Shown: in pieces, positions 29,370 to 41,280 of the stretch
How the letters are laid out: each line of letters starts with the position of its first letter
How positions within the stretch are numbered: the stretch's first letter is position 1
Source of the DNA: an uncultured Actinobacillus sp.
GTDB lineage: Bacteria; Pseudomonadota; Gammaproteobacteria; Enterobacterales; Pasteurellaceae
NCBI RefSeq assembly: GCF_945915845.1
Contig: NZ_CAMEFX010000008.1
Location: forward strand, 1 to 64,000
Length of the DNA: 64,000 nt
Reading direction: 5' to 3'
Translations under genes and position numbers: made by a program
Notes under the pieces: model-generated
Seen by the model: the letters and a program-made list of their open reading frames with translations, nothing else
What the model was told of the DNA's origin: nothing
The model's database searches: none

Positions 29370-31916
29370 TTACAAAATGGGTTTATCTGTTGTTTGTGTA
29401 AATCGTTGAAATGGCAGGATTTTAGTTTGCTCATTATCACGAATTAAACGATAAAATTGTGGGTAATTAAAATCCCGTTGAACTATGCCGTAAGGATTGT
29501 TTCCATCCGCATTTGCATTGGCATAAATCTGATTGATTTCTCGAATTTTTTGTTCTTGTGAACCATCACAATGGCGATAAATTTCAATACGATTTTGCTC
29601 ATCTAAAATGTAAACATTAAATAAATCCTCTGAAATGTCCTCAAAGAAAAATTGTAAGAAACCTTCGGTAGCAAAGGCATCAAGCTCTGCCGGATATTGC
29701 GATTTATTGGCTTTGCGAATTTGTTTTCCATAGGAACGTTTAAAGTGCGGTTCATTTTCAACCAATTTTTGATGAAGTTGATTATCCAGATCGCGATAAT
29801 GGGAAATACTACTGACATGTGGTATTTCCTGTAAGCTGATACCTCGTTCTTCAAAAAAGAATTTCCAGTTTTTTCCGGCTACACGCAACAAATTGTGAAT
29901 TTTTGACGGTGATTCGGTGCCAACTTGAATGCTGATACATTTGTTGATGAGAGCGGATACCGCGCTGGCTAAGGTATGACGATATTTTTCACTGTAACTA
30001 AATACGTGAATCGCTTCGGGACTGGTTGAGCCACGGTGGATTTTGTTAGACAGCACTTTTAACGCAAGCAAAATTGCATTGGCTCCTTCAAAATGCAAGG
30101 TGCGAATTTCGTTCCATACATTGCGATAAATTAAGTCAATACTGCCGACAAGGCTTTGTTCATTGATACCATAACTAAATAAGTCACTTTGATGAATTTC
30201 CAGCTTCGTTGTGTCCAGTTCAGCAGTCGGGTCTGCAACTAAATTGACGGCAACCATTAGCTGACGAATTTCACATGGATGATGTAATTCCTCGTTTGTT
30301 GGTGGCGGTACTCGTACCGGAAATGTATTGGCGAGATCGGCAATAAATTCGCGTAATTCGGTAAGTCCTACCTGTTCGCTGTAAATATAAATTTGTGTAT
30401 TCGCAACAAGTAATCCATTGAAATAAGCCCAAGCGACCAATTTATGTAAGTTGGGATTGTATTCAATATGGCGCATTTGAGAAAAGGCCGTAATATTAGG
30501 CGGCTGATTCACTAAATACCAACCGGCCTTATGGCATTTTGTTGGGGCCGGAATATGAATGAACGTTATATGATCTTCGGCTAAATTGCTGGAAAATTGC
30601 GGATTAATCAGCATAACTTTACCGGGCAACTCCTCAAACACAGTATAAATTTTACGCGTTAGAATACTAATGTCTTGCGGCATAATTAGCGCATTAACAT
30701 TGTGCTTGCGAGCAAAATGAATCAGATTGCGATAGCTCAACATGAGCATTTTTACCACAATGTTATAAGATTGTTTAACTTGACGAATTTTCCAAAATGG
30801 GCGCATATTTAAATCGTTAATTTTTACTGGTTCCCAACCCCATTGGTGTGTCAAATCTTCGAGCAAATCAAAACGCCAATTTTTACCTTTGTAATACCAT
30901 AAATCTTCTGTGGCTTTAATATAAAAACAGCGTCGGACAAAATCTAAACGTTGAAAATCTTTATGTTGAGTTAAGTAAGAGGTTACGCGCTCAAGCATTT
31001 CCAAATAAGGGTCAAACAATTGATCTTTTGTATGGTCCTTTAATAGATGACGTTTAAAATCAGAGGCAATTAAATTTGTATGCGGATATTCCCATGAATA
31101 GGCCTCTAACAATAAAATCTTGATAATCGCTTTGTAGGGAGCATCAATGCCTTTGTAAAGCTGCCATAGGCTTGCGCCAAAATATTCATTGGCTGAAAAT
31201 TTTCCCAGACCGCCAAAATCAACCCATTCTTGCGGATTAATGGTTTTGTTTTGGATGAGTTTTTCGACTTCTTGTTCATAAAGGGTTTCATCTTCGATAA
31301 GTAAGTGCAGCCATAATAAAGGTTTTCCGGCAAGACGAATGGCTGAACGATAGAATTCATCAAGCAGCAACATATATTGCGCCGATCCGCTATTTTCTGC
31401 GGTCATAGATTCGGAATAACGAAAATCGCGAAAGCGCATTTCATCCATTAAAAATAGGTTCAGATCAATTTCAAATTGTTTCGCCCAATGCTGAAGTGCG
31501 GTAGCTTTTTGTTCTAATTTAGTTAATTCAGTTGCACTTAAATCTTCGCGATGACAAACCCAAATATCTAAATCTGAAGAGGTAGTTTGTGCCACAGAAG
31601 CGATACTTCCCATGATATAAATACCGTTAATGGCTAAAAAGGCGTGATTAATATTGGGGAGTATTGCCGAAATATTCTCATTAGGATAGTCATTTTGTAG
31701 GTAGTCTTGTTGATAATCCGTTAATTTAAAATCAAAAATACCGAAAGGCGCATTTTCGATAAAACCCGGTAACATAGGATGATTACAATGTAACAACAAG
31801 GGAATCAGTTGAAAAACGTGCTGAAACTCTTCTGTCGCGCCAGATAAGGCTCGGATGGTGCGGTAACGTTCTAAGTCAGCGACTTGTTTTCGCGCAAATT
31901 CAATATCGTATGTCAA
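29370..31916 (-). CDS. cyaA: Class I adenylate cyclase, TTG start
   Basis: 848 residues. It makes cAMP for CRP and natural competence in Pasteurellaceae. The catalytic half has the nucleotidyltransferase motif GSIASVAQTTSSDLDIWVCH (Asp-x-Asp), and FGASLWQLYKGID and LLLEAYSWEYP; the C-terminal half is regulatory. I chose TTG 31916 over the ATG at 31988 because it aligns with the family start, a properly spaced AGGTAG precedes it, and TTG starts are known for cyaA. Divergent from hemC, as in enterics and Haemophilus. Confidence 0.93.
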   Translation of the reverse strand: MTYDIEFARKQVADLERYRTIRALSGATEEFQHVFQLIPLLLHCNHPMLPGFIENAPFGIFDFKLTDYQQDYLQNDYPNENISAILPNINHAFLAINGIYIMGSIASVAQTTSSDLDIWVCHREDLSATELTKLEQKATALQHWAKQFEIDLNLFLMDEMRFRDFRYSESMTAENSGSAQYMLLLDEFYRSAIRLAGKPLLWLHLLIEDETLYEQEVEKLIQNKTINPQEWVDFGGLGKFSANEYFGASLWQLYKGIDAPYKAIIKILLLEAYSWEYPHTNLIASDFKRHLLKDHTKDQLFDPYLEMLERVTSYLTQHKDFQRLDFVRRCFYIKATEDLWYYKGKNWRFDLLEDLTHQWGWEPVKINDLNMRPFWKIRQVKQSYNIVVKMLMLSYRNLIHFARKHNVNALIMPQDISILTRKIYTVFEELPGKVMLINPQFSSNLAEDHITFIHIPAPTKCHKAGWYLVNQPPNITAFSQMRHIEYNPNLHKLVAWAYFNGLLVANTQIYIYSEQVGLTELREFIADLANTFPVRVPPPTNEELHHPCEIRQLMVAVNLVADPTAELDTTKLEIHQSDLFSYGINEQSLVGSIDLIYRNVWNEIRTLHFEGANAILLALKVLSNKIHRGSTSPEAIHVFSYSEKYRHTLASAVSALINKCISIQVGTESPSKIHNLLRVAGKNWKFFFEERGISLQEIPHVSSISHYRDLDNQLHQKLVENEPHFKRSYGKQIRKANKSQYPAELDAFATEGFLQFFFEDISEDLFNVYILDEQNRIEIYRHCDGSQEQKIREINQIYANANADGNNPYGIVQRDFNYPQFYRLIRDNEQTKILPFQRFTQTTDKPIL

Positions 31917-32075
31917 AGGGCTACCTATTGTTGAAAGATAAACAGACTTTAATCTATCATGTTGAAATATGGAAAGCAATTGACCCAAATCAAGGGAAGT
32001 GCGGTTTATTTTTGGCAGTTTTTATTAAATTTGTGATAGGATACTTAGGTTTATCAATAGCTATATCAATTATTT

Positions 32076-33002
32076 ATGCAAAATATTCTAAAAATCGCCA
32101 CGCGCCAGAGCCCATTAGCGTTATGGCAAGCTAATTTTGTTAAAGCACGTTTACAAGTGCTTTATCCTGAATTACATATTGAATTGGTGACCATGGTGAC
32201 GAAAGGCGATGTTATTTTGGACACGCCACTGGCTAAAATTGGAGGAAAAGGGCTATTTGTCAAGGAGTTGGAGGCCGCCCTGTTAAATGGTGAGGCAGAT
32301 ATTGCCGTACACTCCATGAAAGATGTCCCGATGCAATTCCCGGAAGGATTGGGACTCAGCGTGATTTGCAAACGTGAAGACCCACGCGATGCGTTTGTGT
32401 CTAACCAATTCTCATCGTTAGATGAATTACCTTGTGGAGCAAGGGTGGGAACCTCGAGTTTACGTCGTCAATGTCAATTGAAAGCCTTGCGTCCTGATTT
32501 AATGATTCAATCCTTACGTGGCAATGTGGGAACGCGTTTAAGTAAGCTGGATAATGGTGATTATGATGCAATTATTTTAGCGTCAGCCGGTTTAATCCGT
32601 TTAGGTTTGCCTGAGCGAATTACTTCGTTTATTGATACGAATACGTCATTGCCGGCGGTAGGTCAAGGGGCTGTTGGGATTGAATGTCGCTTGAATGATG
32701 AGCGAGTACAGCGGATTTTGGCCCCCCTTGCGGATAAGGAAACCACGGCTTGTGTCTTGGCTGAACGTGCGATGAATAACCGTTTACAAGGTGGTTGCCA
32801 AGTACCGATTGGTGGTTTTGCTGAGTTAAAAGGGGATAAGTTACATTTACGTGCTTTAGTGGGGGCGTTAGATGGTTCGCAGATTATTCGTGCTGAAGGA
32901 GAAAGTGCGGTAGAAAATGCGGAAGTTTTAGGTGTGCAAATTGCCGAGCAGTTATTAGTGCAGGGTGCCGATAAGATCTTAGCAGAAGTTTATAACGGAT
33001 AG
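32076..33002 (+). CDS. hemC: Porphobilinogen deaminase (hydroxymethylbilane synthase)
   Basis: 308 residues. It joins four porphobilinogens into hydroxymethylbilane. Seen: [52 protein letters not shown] and the dipyrromethane cofactor Cys in [15 protein letters not shown]. First of hemC-hemD-hemX-hemY. The 159-base gap to cyaA has an uptake sequence near 31998 and a weak TGTGA half site; I see no convincing full CRP site. Confidence 0.95.
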   Translation: MQNILKIATRQSPLALWQANFVKARLQVLYPELHIELVTMVTKGDVILDTPLAKIGGKGLFVKELEAALLNGEADIAVHSMKDVPMQFPEGLGLSVICKREDPRDAFVSNQFSSLDELPCGARVGTSSLRRQCQLKALRPDLMIQSLRGNVGTRLSKLDNGDYDAIILASAGLIRLGLPERITSFIDTNTSLPAVGQGAVGIECRLNDERVQRILAPLADKETTACVLAERAMNNRLQGGCQVPIGGFAELKGDKLHLRALVGALDGSQIIRAEGESAVENAEVLGVQIAEQLLVQGADKILAEVYNG

Positions 33003-33005
33003 CTT

Positions 33006-33761
33006 ATGGCCGTGTTAGTCACTCGCCCTGATGAAAAGGGTAACGAATTGGTGGAGAGATTGAATAAGGCAGGTATTGCGGCGATTCATCTACCTTTATT
33101 TAATATTATCGCTGGTCGAGAATTAAATGAGCTACCCAATAAAGTCAGTCAGTTAAAAGCGGGCGATATTATATTTGCAGTGTCCAAAAATGCCGTGAAA
33201 TTTTCAGCGGAAACCTTGAAAAGTATCGGTTTTTATTGGCGAGATGATGTACAATACTTTGCTGTAGGACAAAGTAGCGCGGAATATTTTGCGAGCAGAG
33301 CAGAGCAAGCGGTAATTTATCCTTTTGGTCAGGAAAATAGCGAAGGGTTGCTAAACTTACCTGAATTACAACAATTAGAGGGTAAGACCGTGTTGATTTT
33401 ACGTGGCAATGGCGGTCGTGAATTATTTCCTGAACAAGCCGTTCTACGCGGTGCGAACGTGGATATTATCGAATGTTATCAACGTGTTCCCATCGAATAT
33501 GCTCGTGTTGAGCAAACTGATTTATGTAAACGCGCCGGTGTTTCGACAATAGTGGTCACGAGTGCTGAAATATTAACGGCACTCATTGACTTTGTACCAA
33601 GAGAAGAACATGATTGGTTAAAAAGTTGCCGGCTTGTAACAGTCAGCCGCCGAATTGCGAATTTGGCGATAAAGTGCGGTTGGAAATTAGAGCAGATTTT
33701 AATTTCACCGCGTGCGGATAATGCAAGTTTAGCACAGACATTAGTTCAAACTAAACCTTAA
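33006..33761 (+). CDS. hemD: Uroporphyrinogen-III synthase
   Basis: 251 residues. It closes hydroxymethylbilane with inversion of ring D. The family is poorly conserved; seen are VLVTRPDEKGNELVERL at the start, IIFAVSKNAVKF, YFAVGQSSAEYF, VLILRGNGGRELF and IVVTSAEILTAL. Starts three bases after hemC and ends 14 bases before hemX. Confidence 0.9.
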   Translation: MAVLVTRPDEKGNELVERLNKAGIAAIHLPLFNIIAGRELNELPNKVSQLKAGDIIFAVSKNAVKFSAETLKSIGFYWRDDVQYFAVGQSSAEYFASRAEQAVIYPFGQENSEGLLNLPELQQLEGKTVLILRGNGGRELFPEQAVLRGANVDIIECYQRVPIEYARVEQTDLCKRAGVSTIVVTSAEILTALIDFVPREEHDWLKSCRLVTVSRRIANLAIKCGWKLEQILISPRADNASLAQTLVQTKP

Positions 33762-33775
33762 AAAAGGACAAGATA

Positions 33776-35101
33776 ATGAGCAAGAAAAAGGATATTCAAA
33801 CTGACGCAGTAGAGGCTGTCGTGAGTGATGAACAAATTGAAAAAACAGCGGATACCCCAGCTGAAACAGCGAAAGCCGAAGCGGTTAAAACAGAAACTGT
33901 TGTAGTGAAAAAAGGCGGATCGGGATTTGCATTTTTATCCTTATTGGTTGCTTTAGGTATTGGTGGTGCAGGTTATTATTTTGGTCAGCAAGAGGTGGGC
34001 AAAATTAACCAAAAAATTGCAGAACTTGAAAGTAAAATGGGGACGGTATTGGCACAACCGAAAGAAACAGTACCACATCTCAAAGAAGATAGCGCACAGA
34101 TTTCAACGCTTACTTCACAGTTAGAGGAAACGGACAAAAAACTGTCATCCCTTGAGCTTAGTCTGTTAGATAAAGAAAAAGTGCTGAATGGGCTACAAAC
34201 TGAAATGGCTAAAATAGGACAAGGAGCCGCAGCGCAACCGAATGATTGGTTGTTATCGGAAGCAGATTTCTTATTAACCAATGCGTTACGTAAATTGGTG
34301 TTGGACAATGACGTTGAAACCGCCATTTCATTGTTAAAAATTTCAGATGAAGTTTTAACGAAAGTGTCCGAACCTGCAGCGAAAACTGTTCGTGCAGCAA
34401 TTAATAACGATTTGAAACAGTTGTTATCCTTAAATCGCGTTGACCAAAATGCTTTAATGCAAAATTTATCGCAATTAGCGAATAGTGTTGATGAGCTTGT
34501 GGCGTTAAATGTGAATTTTGGCGATCAAACGACAAAAGAAAGCGAGAAAATTTCTGATGATGTCGCTGATTGGAAAACGAATTTAGAGAAAACAGCTACC
34601 TCATTTATGAACCATTTTATTCGCATTACACCGCGTACAGACAATGCGTCTCAAGCCTTACTTGCACCAAATCAAGATATTTATTTGCGTGAAAATATTC
34701 GTTTGCGCTTGCAAATTGCCATTATGGCTGTGCCACGCCAACAAAATGAATTATATAAACAATCTCTTGAGACGGTAGCGGCTTGGGTTCGTAGTTATTT
34801 TGATACCAACACAGAGGTTGCTACGGCATTTTTAAAATCTGTAGATGAATTAGCGGAGCAATCTATTTACATTGATGTACCCACTCAACTTTCTAGCTTA
34901 ACAGCATTAGATAAAATCTTGAACAAACCTGTGCTTGAAGTTCAAAAGGTTGAAATTTCAGCAGATAAAGGGTTAACCGAAGCGAATGCTGTAGCGGAAA
35001 AAGAAATAAAAGCAGAAGAAAATTCCGTGGTAACGCCTACAGCTGAAACGCCCAATACTGATGCAGTAAACTCAGTAGATACAAGTAAAGAACAACAATA
35101 A
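33776..35101 (+). CDS. hemX: HemX-like inner-membrane protein
   Basis: 441 residues. A short acidic Glu/Ala/Thr-rich cytoplasmic N-terminus, one membrane anchor at about residues 48-66 ([20 protein letters not shown]), a coiled coil (about 70-145) and the HemX domain ([19 protein letters not shown] onward). Often annotated as uroporphyrin-III C-methyltransferase, but this family lacks the methyltransferase fold; the role in heme synthesis is unclear. It overlaps no neighbour and sits in the hem operon. Confidence 0.88.
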   Translation: MSKKKDIQTDAVEAVVSDEQIEKTADTPAETAKAEAVKTETVVVKKGGSGFAFLSLLVALGIGGAGYYFGQQEVGKINQKIAELESKMGTVLAQPKETVPHLKEDSAQISTLTSQLEETDKKLSSLELSLLDKEKVLNGLQTEMAKIGQGAAAQPNDWLLSEADFLLTNALRKLVLDNDVETAISLLKISDEVLTKVSEPAAKTVRAAINNDLKQLLSLNRVDQNALMQNLSQLANSVDELVALNVNFGDQTTKESEKISDDVADWKTNLEKTATSFMNHFIRITPRTDNASQALLAPNQDIYLRENIRLRLQIAIMAVPRQQNELYKQSLETVAAWVRSYFDTNTEVATAFLKSVDELAEQSIYIDVPTQLSSLTALDKILNKPVLEVQKVEISADKGLTEANAVAEKEIKAEENSVVTPTAETPNTDAVNSVDTSKEQQ

Positions 35102-35111
35102 GGACGGCAAC

Positions 35112-36356
35112 ATGTTTAGAGCTTTATTTTTAATGCTTGTACTGCTTGGGGGATTGATTGCAGGTCCTTATCTTGCAGGTAAGCAAGGGTATGTTTTAAT
35201 TCAAACTCAAGCGAATAACTATGAACTGTCGATTGTCAGTTTGGTAGTGTTGTTTGTTGTTTGTATGGCAATTGTTTACGGTATTGAATGGCTAGTGACG
35301 CGTTTCTTGCGGTTAAGCAATAATACTTACAGTTGGTTTAGTCGTCGTAAACGTTTGAAAGCGCAAAAACAGACCCTTGAGGGTTTGATGCGCATGAATG
35401 AGGGCGATTATTCCAAAGCTGAAAAACTCATTGGTAAGAACGCAAAACATTCCGATGAGCCTATTTTGAATTTTATTAAAGCAGCTGAAGCGGCACAACA
35501 ACGTGGTGATGAATTTGCTGCCAATAAATATTTAATGGAAGCAACAGAATTAGCCGGTTCAGATAATTTGTTAGTAGAATTAGCGCGTACACGTATTTTA
35601 TTGCAACAAAATAAATTACCTGCGGCACGTAGTTCAGTAGATAGTTTATTAGAGTTAGCACCGAAAAATGCAGAAGTATTGAAGCTTGCCGTTGACATTT
35701 ATAAAAAGTCAAAAGCCTTTGTTGCGTTAGATGCCATTATCGAACAAGTGGAAGGATTGTATCCTGATACGGAATACACCGCCTTAGTGCGTGAAATGGA
35801 AGACGGTTTGCTGGATGAAAAAATGAATGAAGAGGGGGCCGATGGTTTATTGACTTGGTGGCACGAACAATCTCGCAAACGCCGTAATGACAATTATGTC
35901 CGCGTTGGCTTAATTCAGCGTTTAATTGATTGTAATGATCATGAAAATGCTTATGAGTTAACTTTAGAAACTTTCAAAAAAGTGGAAGGTAATAAAGAGT
36001 TAAGTGGTGCATTGTATGGGCAAATTACACGTTTACAACCTATGGATAGCACTAAATTAATTAAGTTACTAGAGAAACGTGCAAACTCTTCGTTAGAAGA
36101 GGCTGAATGCTGTATTAACCGTGCTTTGGGTTACCTGCATGTTCGTCATGGTGATTTTGTGAAAGCCAGCAATGCGTTTAGAAAAGTATTGGAAAATAAA
36201 TCTGATATGAAACAATATGATGCCACTATGGCGGCCTATGTGTTTGAACAAATTGGTGATCTGGTCACTGCAAAACAGATTCGTGATGAAATGCTAAAAT
36301 CAGCTATGGCGATTAAAGAGGCGGATGAAACGGTTGAACAAGCCACCGCACTTTAG
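35112..36356 (+). CDS. hemY: HemY-like TPR protein
   Basis: 414 residues. Two N-terminal membrane helices (about 3-22 and 40-62) precede the HemY_N signature ([29 protein letters not shown]) and TPR-like helical repeats to the C-terminus. This is the proteobacterial HemY_N/TPR protein, not protoporphyrinogen oxidase. Last gene of the hem operon; its last codons contain an uptake sequence (ACCGCACTTT, 36344-36353). Confidence 0.88.
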   Translation: MFRALFLMLVLLGGLIAGPYLAGKQGYVLIQTQANNYELSIVSLVVLFVVCMAIVYGIEWLVTRFLRLSNNTYSWFSRRKRLKAQKQTLEGLMRMNEGDYSKAEKLIGKNAKHSDEPILNFIKAAEAAQQRGDEFAANKYLMEATELAGSDNLLVELARTRILLQQNKLPAARSSVDSLLELAPKNAEVLKLAVDIYKKSKAFVALDAIIEQVEGLYPDTEYTALVREMEDGLLDEKMNEEGADGLLTWWHEQSRKRRNDNYVRVGLIQRLIDCNDHENAYELTLETFKKVEGNKELSGALYGQITRLQPMDSTKLIKLLEKRANSSLEEAECCINRALGYLHVRHGDFVKASNAFRKVLENKSDMKQYDATMAAYVFEQIGDLVTAKQIRDEMLKSAMAIKEADETVEQATAL

Positions 36357-36381
36357 GCATTGAAAAAACATAGAGTAATTT

Positions 36382-36410
36382 AGGGGGAGATGAATATTTC
36401 CCCTTTTTTT
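36382..36410 (+). terminator. Terminator after hemY
   Basis: Stem AGGGG(GA) / (TT)CCCCT followed by seven T. The remaining gap to gdhA (36411-36643) is AT-rich and presumably holds the gdhA promoter; no further structure is seen. Confidence 0.75.
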
Positions 36411-36628
36411 ATAGATAATATAAATTATTTAATTCCCCTGATTAAAATGGTGCCTGGTTTAGAAAATATATAATAAGAGCGGCAATTTAATGATGATAAT
36501 TCACTTAAAACTGTAATTTGCAAAATATTTAATAAAAATACTTGCATTTTATTGATGTTTTCAGGCATATTGCTATTGAACCAAATCAATTTGGATTAGG
36601 TCTAGATTATAACAATAGCAAACATTAA

Positions 36629-37993
<1,365 letters not shown>

Positions 37994-38014
37994 TCGCTAA
38001 AACTCGATAAAATT

Positions 38015-38055
38015 AAACCGCACTTTGTTTATCTCGTACAAAGTGCGGTTTTATA
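38015..38055 (+). terminator. Uptake-sequence dyad terminator after gdhA
   Basis: Perfect 14-bp stem AAACCGCACTTTGT / ACAAAGTGCGGTTT with a 9-base loop and a T-rich tail. Built from two Hin-type uptake sequences in opposite orientation. Confidence 0.92.
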
Positions 38056-38069
38056 TTCAACAACTTATT

Positions 38070-38789
38070 ATGAGTAAATCTCAGGGCTTTACCTTTAAAC
38101 AATTTCATATCAATCATGATCGCTGTGCAATGAAAGTGGGTACAGATGGCATTTTATTAGGTGCTTGGGCGGAGCTAACTCAAGCTCGACATATATTGGA
38201 TCTTGGTACCGGTACAGGATTGATTGCCTTAATGTTGGCACAACGTACCCATCATAATACTCAAATTTTGGGCGTAGAAATAGATGTTGAGGCGGTGGCG
38301 CAAGCTCGTGAAAATGTCGCCTGCTCTCCCTGGGCGACACGTGTACAGATTGTGCAACAAGATATTGTCAATTTTGCCCAAAAGTGCGGTGAAAATTCAT
38401 GGCGTTTTGATGTGATTGTGGCAAACCCACCTTATTTTGAACCCAGCATAAATTGCCGAACGGAACAACGCAATACCGCTCGTTATATCATATCGCAAAG
38501 CCATTTAGATTGGTTGAATATTGCCAAACAATGTCTCACTGAAAATGGACAAATTCATTTTGTATTACCTTTTGTTGCCGGCGAAGTGCTTATTAAATCC
38601 ACCGCACTTTATTGCGTCAAACGTTGTGATATTGTGACGAAGATCGGAAAACAACCACAACGTATCTTATTGACCTTTCAAGCAAAACCACAAAAGTGCG
38701 CACATTCAATTTTGACCATTTATGACGAGAAAAATCAATATACCGCCGAATTTAAAGCGTTGACGAAGGATTTTTATCTTAATTTTTAG
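38070..38789 (+). CDS. trmN6: tRNA1(Val) (adenine(37)-N6)-methyltransferase
   Basis: 239 residues, YfiC family. SAM motif I is [15 protein letters not shown] and the N6-adenine catalytic motif is NPPYFEP. ATG 38070 begins [27 protein letters not shown]; the longer frame starts inside the gdhA terminator and is unlikely. The stop TAG overlaps the first bases of a 101-bp palindrome. Two uptake sequences occur inside. Confidence 0.92.
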   Translation: MSKSQGFTFKQFHINHDRCAMKVGTDGILLGAWAELTQARHILDLGTGTGLIALMLAQRTHHNTQILGVEIDVEAVAQARENVACSPWATRVQIVQQDIVNFAQKCGENSWRFDVIVANPPYFEPSINCRTEQRNTARYIISQSHLDWLNIAKQCLTENGQIHFVLPFVAGEVLIKSTALYCVKRCDIVTKIGKQPQRILLTFQAKPQKCAHSILTIYDEKNQYTAEFKALTKDFYLNF

Positions 38790-38887
38790 GGTCTGTTTAT
38801 CTTTCAATAAAAAGCTGCGTTGTCGCCTAAAAAAGCCATCGGCTAGGCGTAAAACGCAGCTTTTTATTGAAAGATAAACAGACCCTA
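38787..38887. repeat. 101-bp palindrome with 35-bp perfect arms (MITE-like)
   Basis: Arms 38787-38821 and 38853-38887 are perfect inverted repeats beginning TAGGGTCTGTTTATC and ending in GCTGCGTT; the 31-base centre contains a second stem CGCCTA / TAGGCG. The ends read TA-GGGTCTG...CAGACCC-TA. It supplies the stop codon of trmN6 and separates it from the CDI island. Confidence 0.85.
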
Positions 38888-38948
38888 GTCCATTCAGTAA
38901 AGATTATGTATAATTCAGTCCATTATCTGAGAAAACAAAGGAAGCAAA

Positions 38949-40700
38949 ATGAAAGCAAAGTTAACCTATCGTTATCTATTTTCAAGTATTTTAGGTATTA
39001 TGCTTTCTAATTATGGTGTTGCTGCTCCTAACTTAAACCAAATTGACGCTCAGCAACAACAACGCCAACAACAGCAAAATGCACAACGTGCGGCTCAATT
39101 ACAATCCAAGCCTGATGTACGTTTAGAGGTAGCACAAGACAGCAAAGAAAAGTTACCTAGCGATGAAAAAACTTGCTTTGATATTTATAAAATTTCTCTT
39201 CTCGATTATTCTGCAGACAACCAATATTCCCCCTCTCAATTTCAACTTGAACTGACTAAAACTGCACGATCGTTAGATCTACGACTCCCTCGTTGTATTG
39301 GGGCAAAAGGCATTAATGCGCTTGTTTCGCAAGTACAAAATCGAATTGTAGAAAAAGGCTATGTCACCACACGTGTTATTGTACCTGAGCAAAATCTTAG
39401 CCAAGGCGAACTGGTCTTAATGGTGATCCCAGGCAAAATTAAAAATATTATTGTCTCTGACGTGGGCAATACGCCACGTTTCACACGTTTACACAGTTGG
39501 ACAGGATTGACTTTTGATTCTGGCGAATTATTAAATTTGCGTGATATTGAACAAAGCTTAGAAAATCTTAAACGCTCTCCCACTGCAGACGCTAATATTG
39601 AAATCCAACCGAGCCAAGCCAAAGATGCAGAGCTAGGTGATAGTGATTTATTGGTCACCTATGCGCAGAATTTTCCTTTTCGTTTAACTCTAGGGTTAGA
39701 TAACAGTGGCTCCAAATCTACTGGAAAATTACAAGGCTCTGCAACCCTTTCTTGGGATAACCTTTTTTCTGCAAACGATTTATTTTACGCCGGCTTTACG
39801 CATAGCATTAAACGCCACACTGATGACAAAGGGCAACGTGCTAGTAAAAACTGGAATCTTTATTACAGCATTCCTTTTGGCTATTGGGATTTACGTTTTA
39901 GCCACAGCCAAAATCATTATCACCAAGAGTTGGCAGGTGCGTTCACCAATTATATTTACTCAGGTGAAAGTACCACAGATAAATTAACCTTATCTTACAT
40001 GCTCTATCGTGATAGTTCGCGCAAAACCTCAATTTATGGCTCGCTGTGGTCACGCCAATCGGAAAACTATATTGATGAAGCGGAAATTGAAGTACAACGC
40101 CGCCGAATGGCAGGCTGGGAAGCGGGTATCAATCACAGAGAATATATCAATCGAGCGATTATAAACTTAGGGTTTAATTATAAACACGGCACAGGCGCAC
40201 GTGGAGCAATACCTGCACCAGAAGAACTCTGGCACGAGGGGACATCGCGCCCTGTGATTATGACCGCAACATTAAGTTATTTACAACCATTCTCTGTCGG
40301 TAAACAAGCATTTCGTTTTTCTACGGAATGGTCGGCGCAATGGAACAAAACGCCATTGATTATGCAAGACCGTTTTAGCCTTGGCGGACGTTATACAGTA
40401 CGTGGTTTTGACGGTGAGTTAACTTTAACAGGCGAACGAGGTTGGTTAACACGTAATGAGTTAAGCTGGAATATTTTTGGCTCAAATCAATGGATTTATG
40501 CAGGCATTGACGCCGGTCGTGTCTCAGGCCGCACTATCCACGAACAATTAGGCAATACTCTTGTGGGTAGTGTATTAGGTATACGTGGTGGATTAAAAGG
40601 TTTGTACTACGATGTTTCATTATCCAAACCAATCAGCAAACCCGATGGATTTAGAACGTCTAACCTTTATACGGCATTTAATGTGGGATATTCGTTTTAA
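38949..40700 (+). CDS. cdiB: Two-partner secretion outer-membrane transporter (CdiB/TpsB)
   Basis: 583 residues of the ShlB/FhaC/HecB family, which exports TpsA/CdiA effectors across the outer membrane. Layout: signal peptide (residues 1-25, ends GVAA), a Gln-rich spacer (about 36-52), two POTRA domains (about 70-210), then a 16-strand barrel with the lid-loop motif RYTVRGFDGE and a C-terminal Phe. The cdiA modules to its right are on the opposite strand and point at it, an unusual convergent layout. Substrate assignment to CDI rather than haemolysin or adhesin rests on these neighbours. Confidence 0.9.
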   Translation: MKAKLTYRYLFSSILGIMLSNYGVAAPNLNQIDAQQQQRQQQQNAQRAAQLQSKPDVRLEVAQDSKEKLPSDEKTCFDIYKISLLDYSADNQYSPSQFQLELTKTARSLDLRLPRCIGAKGINALVSQVQNRIVEKGYVTTRVIVPEQNLSQGELVLMVIPGKIKNIIVSDVGNTPRFTRLHSWTGLTFDSGELLNLRDIEQSLENLKRSPTADANIEIQPSQAKDAELGDSDLLVTYAQNFPFRLTLGLDNSGSKSTGKLQGSATLSWDNLFSANDLFYAGFTHSIKRHTDDKGQRASKNWNLYYSIPFGYWDLRFSHSQNHYHQELAGAFTNYIYSGESTTDKLTLSYMLYRDSSRKTSIYGSLWSRQSENYIDEAEIEVQRRRMAGWEAGINHREYINRAIINLGFNYKHGTGARGAIPAPEELWHEGTSRPVIMTATLSYLQPFSVGKQAFRFSTEWSAQWNKTPLIMQDRFSLGGRYTVRGFDGELTLTGERGWLTRNELSWNIFGSNQWIYAGIDAGRVSGRTIHEQLGNTLVGSVLGIRGGLKGLYYDVSLSKPISKPDGFRTSNLYTAFNVGYSF

Positions 40701-40821
40701 ATAAATCTTATTTTCCTAATAAACCCAAAGTTGTAAAAAAATCGGCACCTTAATCAGAGGGGGCTTTAGCCTAATTGGCTCATGCCCCTAACATTGCTCA
40801 TAATACCCATTACCCAAACGT

Positions 40822-40956
40822 TTATAATGCTCCTCCCCACTCAGTTTCATTTCCAATCCATTTATCTATTTTCCCATTTTTAAATTTCCTTTGACACCAT
40901 AAATATGCATCATCAAAAAACCATTGTTTTAATTCTTTATAAGATACTCTATCCAT
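40822..40956 (-). CDS. Small 44-residue protein after barstar
   Basis: Open frame MDRVSYKELKQWFFDDAYLW... ending EWGGAL, with AGGAG about 12 bases upstream of ATG 40956. Hydrophilic, four Trp in 44 residues. It is the last frame of the CDI series, 42 bases below the barstar gene. It could be a tiny accessory gene or a remnant of another immunity gene. A hairpin-like stretch (40757-40788) follows; otherwise 40701-40821 shows nothing. Confidence 0.45.
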   Translation of the reverse strand: MDRVSYKELKQWFFDDAYLWCQRKFKNGKIDKWIGNETEWGGAL

Positions 40957-40998
40957 TATTCTTTTACTCCTATTGATTGGATTTGTATATCCAGTAAA

Positions 40999-41280
40999 TC
41001 ACAATAGCATTACATTTATTTTACCCATATTTCTTTTTTTTAACTCTTCATTTCTTGCTTCGTATATATTTATTATTTTATAAACATATGATCCGATATT
41101 TTTTTCAGACATCAAAAAATCTTTCCATATAATAGTTTTACCATCAAAAATATCTATATAATCCCAAAGGGCATCCAAGTTATTTCCAAAATATTCTCCT
41201 AACTCTGGAACTTGCTTGGATAATTGCTTATAAAAATCATCTGGAGAAAAAATTTCCTTTCCTTCAATTATTATTTCCAT
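40999..41280 (-). CDS. Barstar-family immunity protein (CdiI)
   Basis: 93 residues, nearly the length of barstar. The signature YFGNNLDALWDYI aligns with barstar's YYGENLDALWDCL, which binds the RNase active site; the Asp and surrounding helix are kept. It overlaps the end of the barnase-type toxin gene by ten bases, giving translational coupling. It acts in the cytoplasm to neutralise the toxin of the same module. Confidence 0.92.
   Translation of the reverse strand: MEIIIEGKEIFSPDDFYKQLSKQVPELGEYFGNNLDALWDYIDIFDGKTIIWKDFLMSEKNIGSYVYKIINIYEARNEELKKRNMGKINVMLL

Noticed and set aside
38787..38887. Simple intrinsic terminator of trmN6
   Set aside because: It may terminate, but perfect 35-bp arms starting in the stop codon and TA ends go beyond a usual terminator, so it is listed as MITE-like.
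38949..40700. Transporter as a haemolysin or heme-binding (HxuB-like) exporter
   Set aside because: Cannot be fully excluded, but all nearby TpsA-type genes have CdiA scaffold and VENN-type toxin ends.
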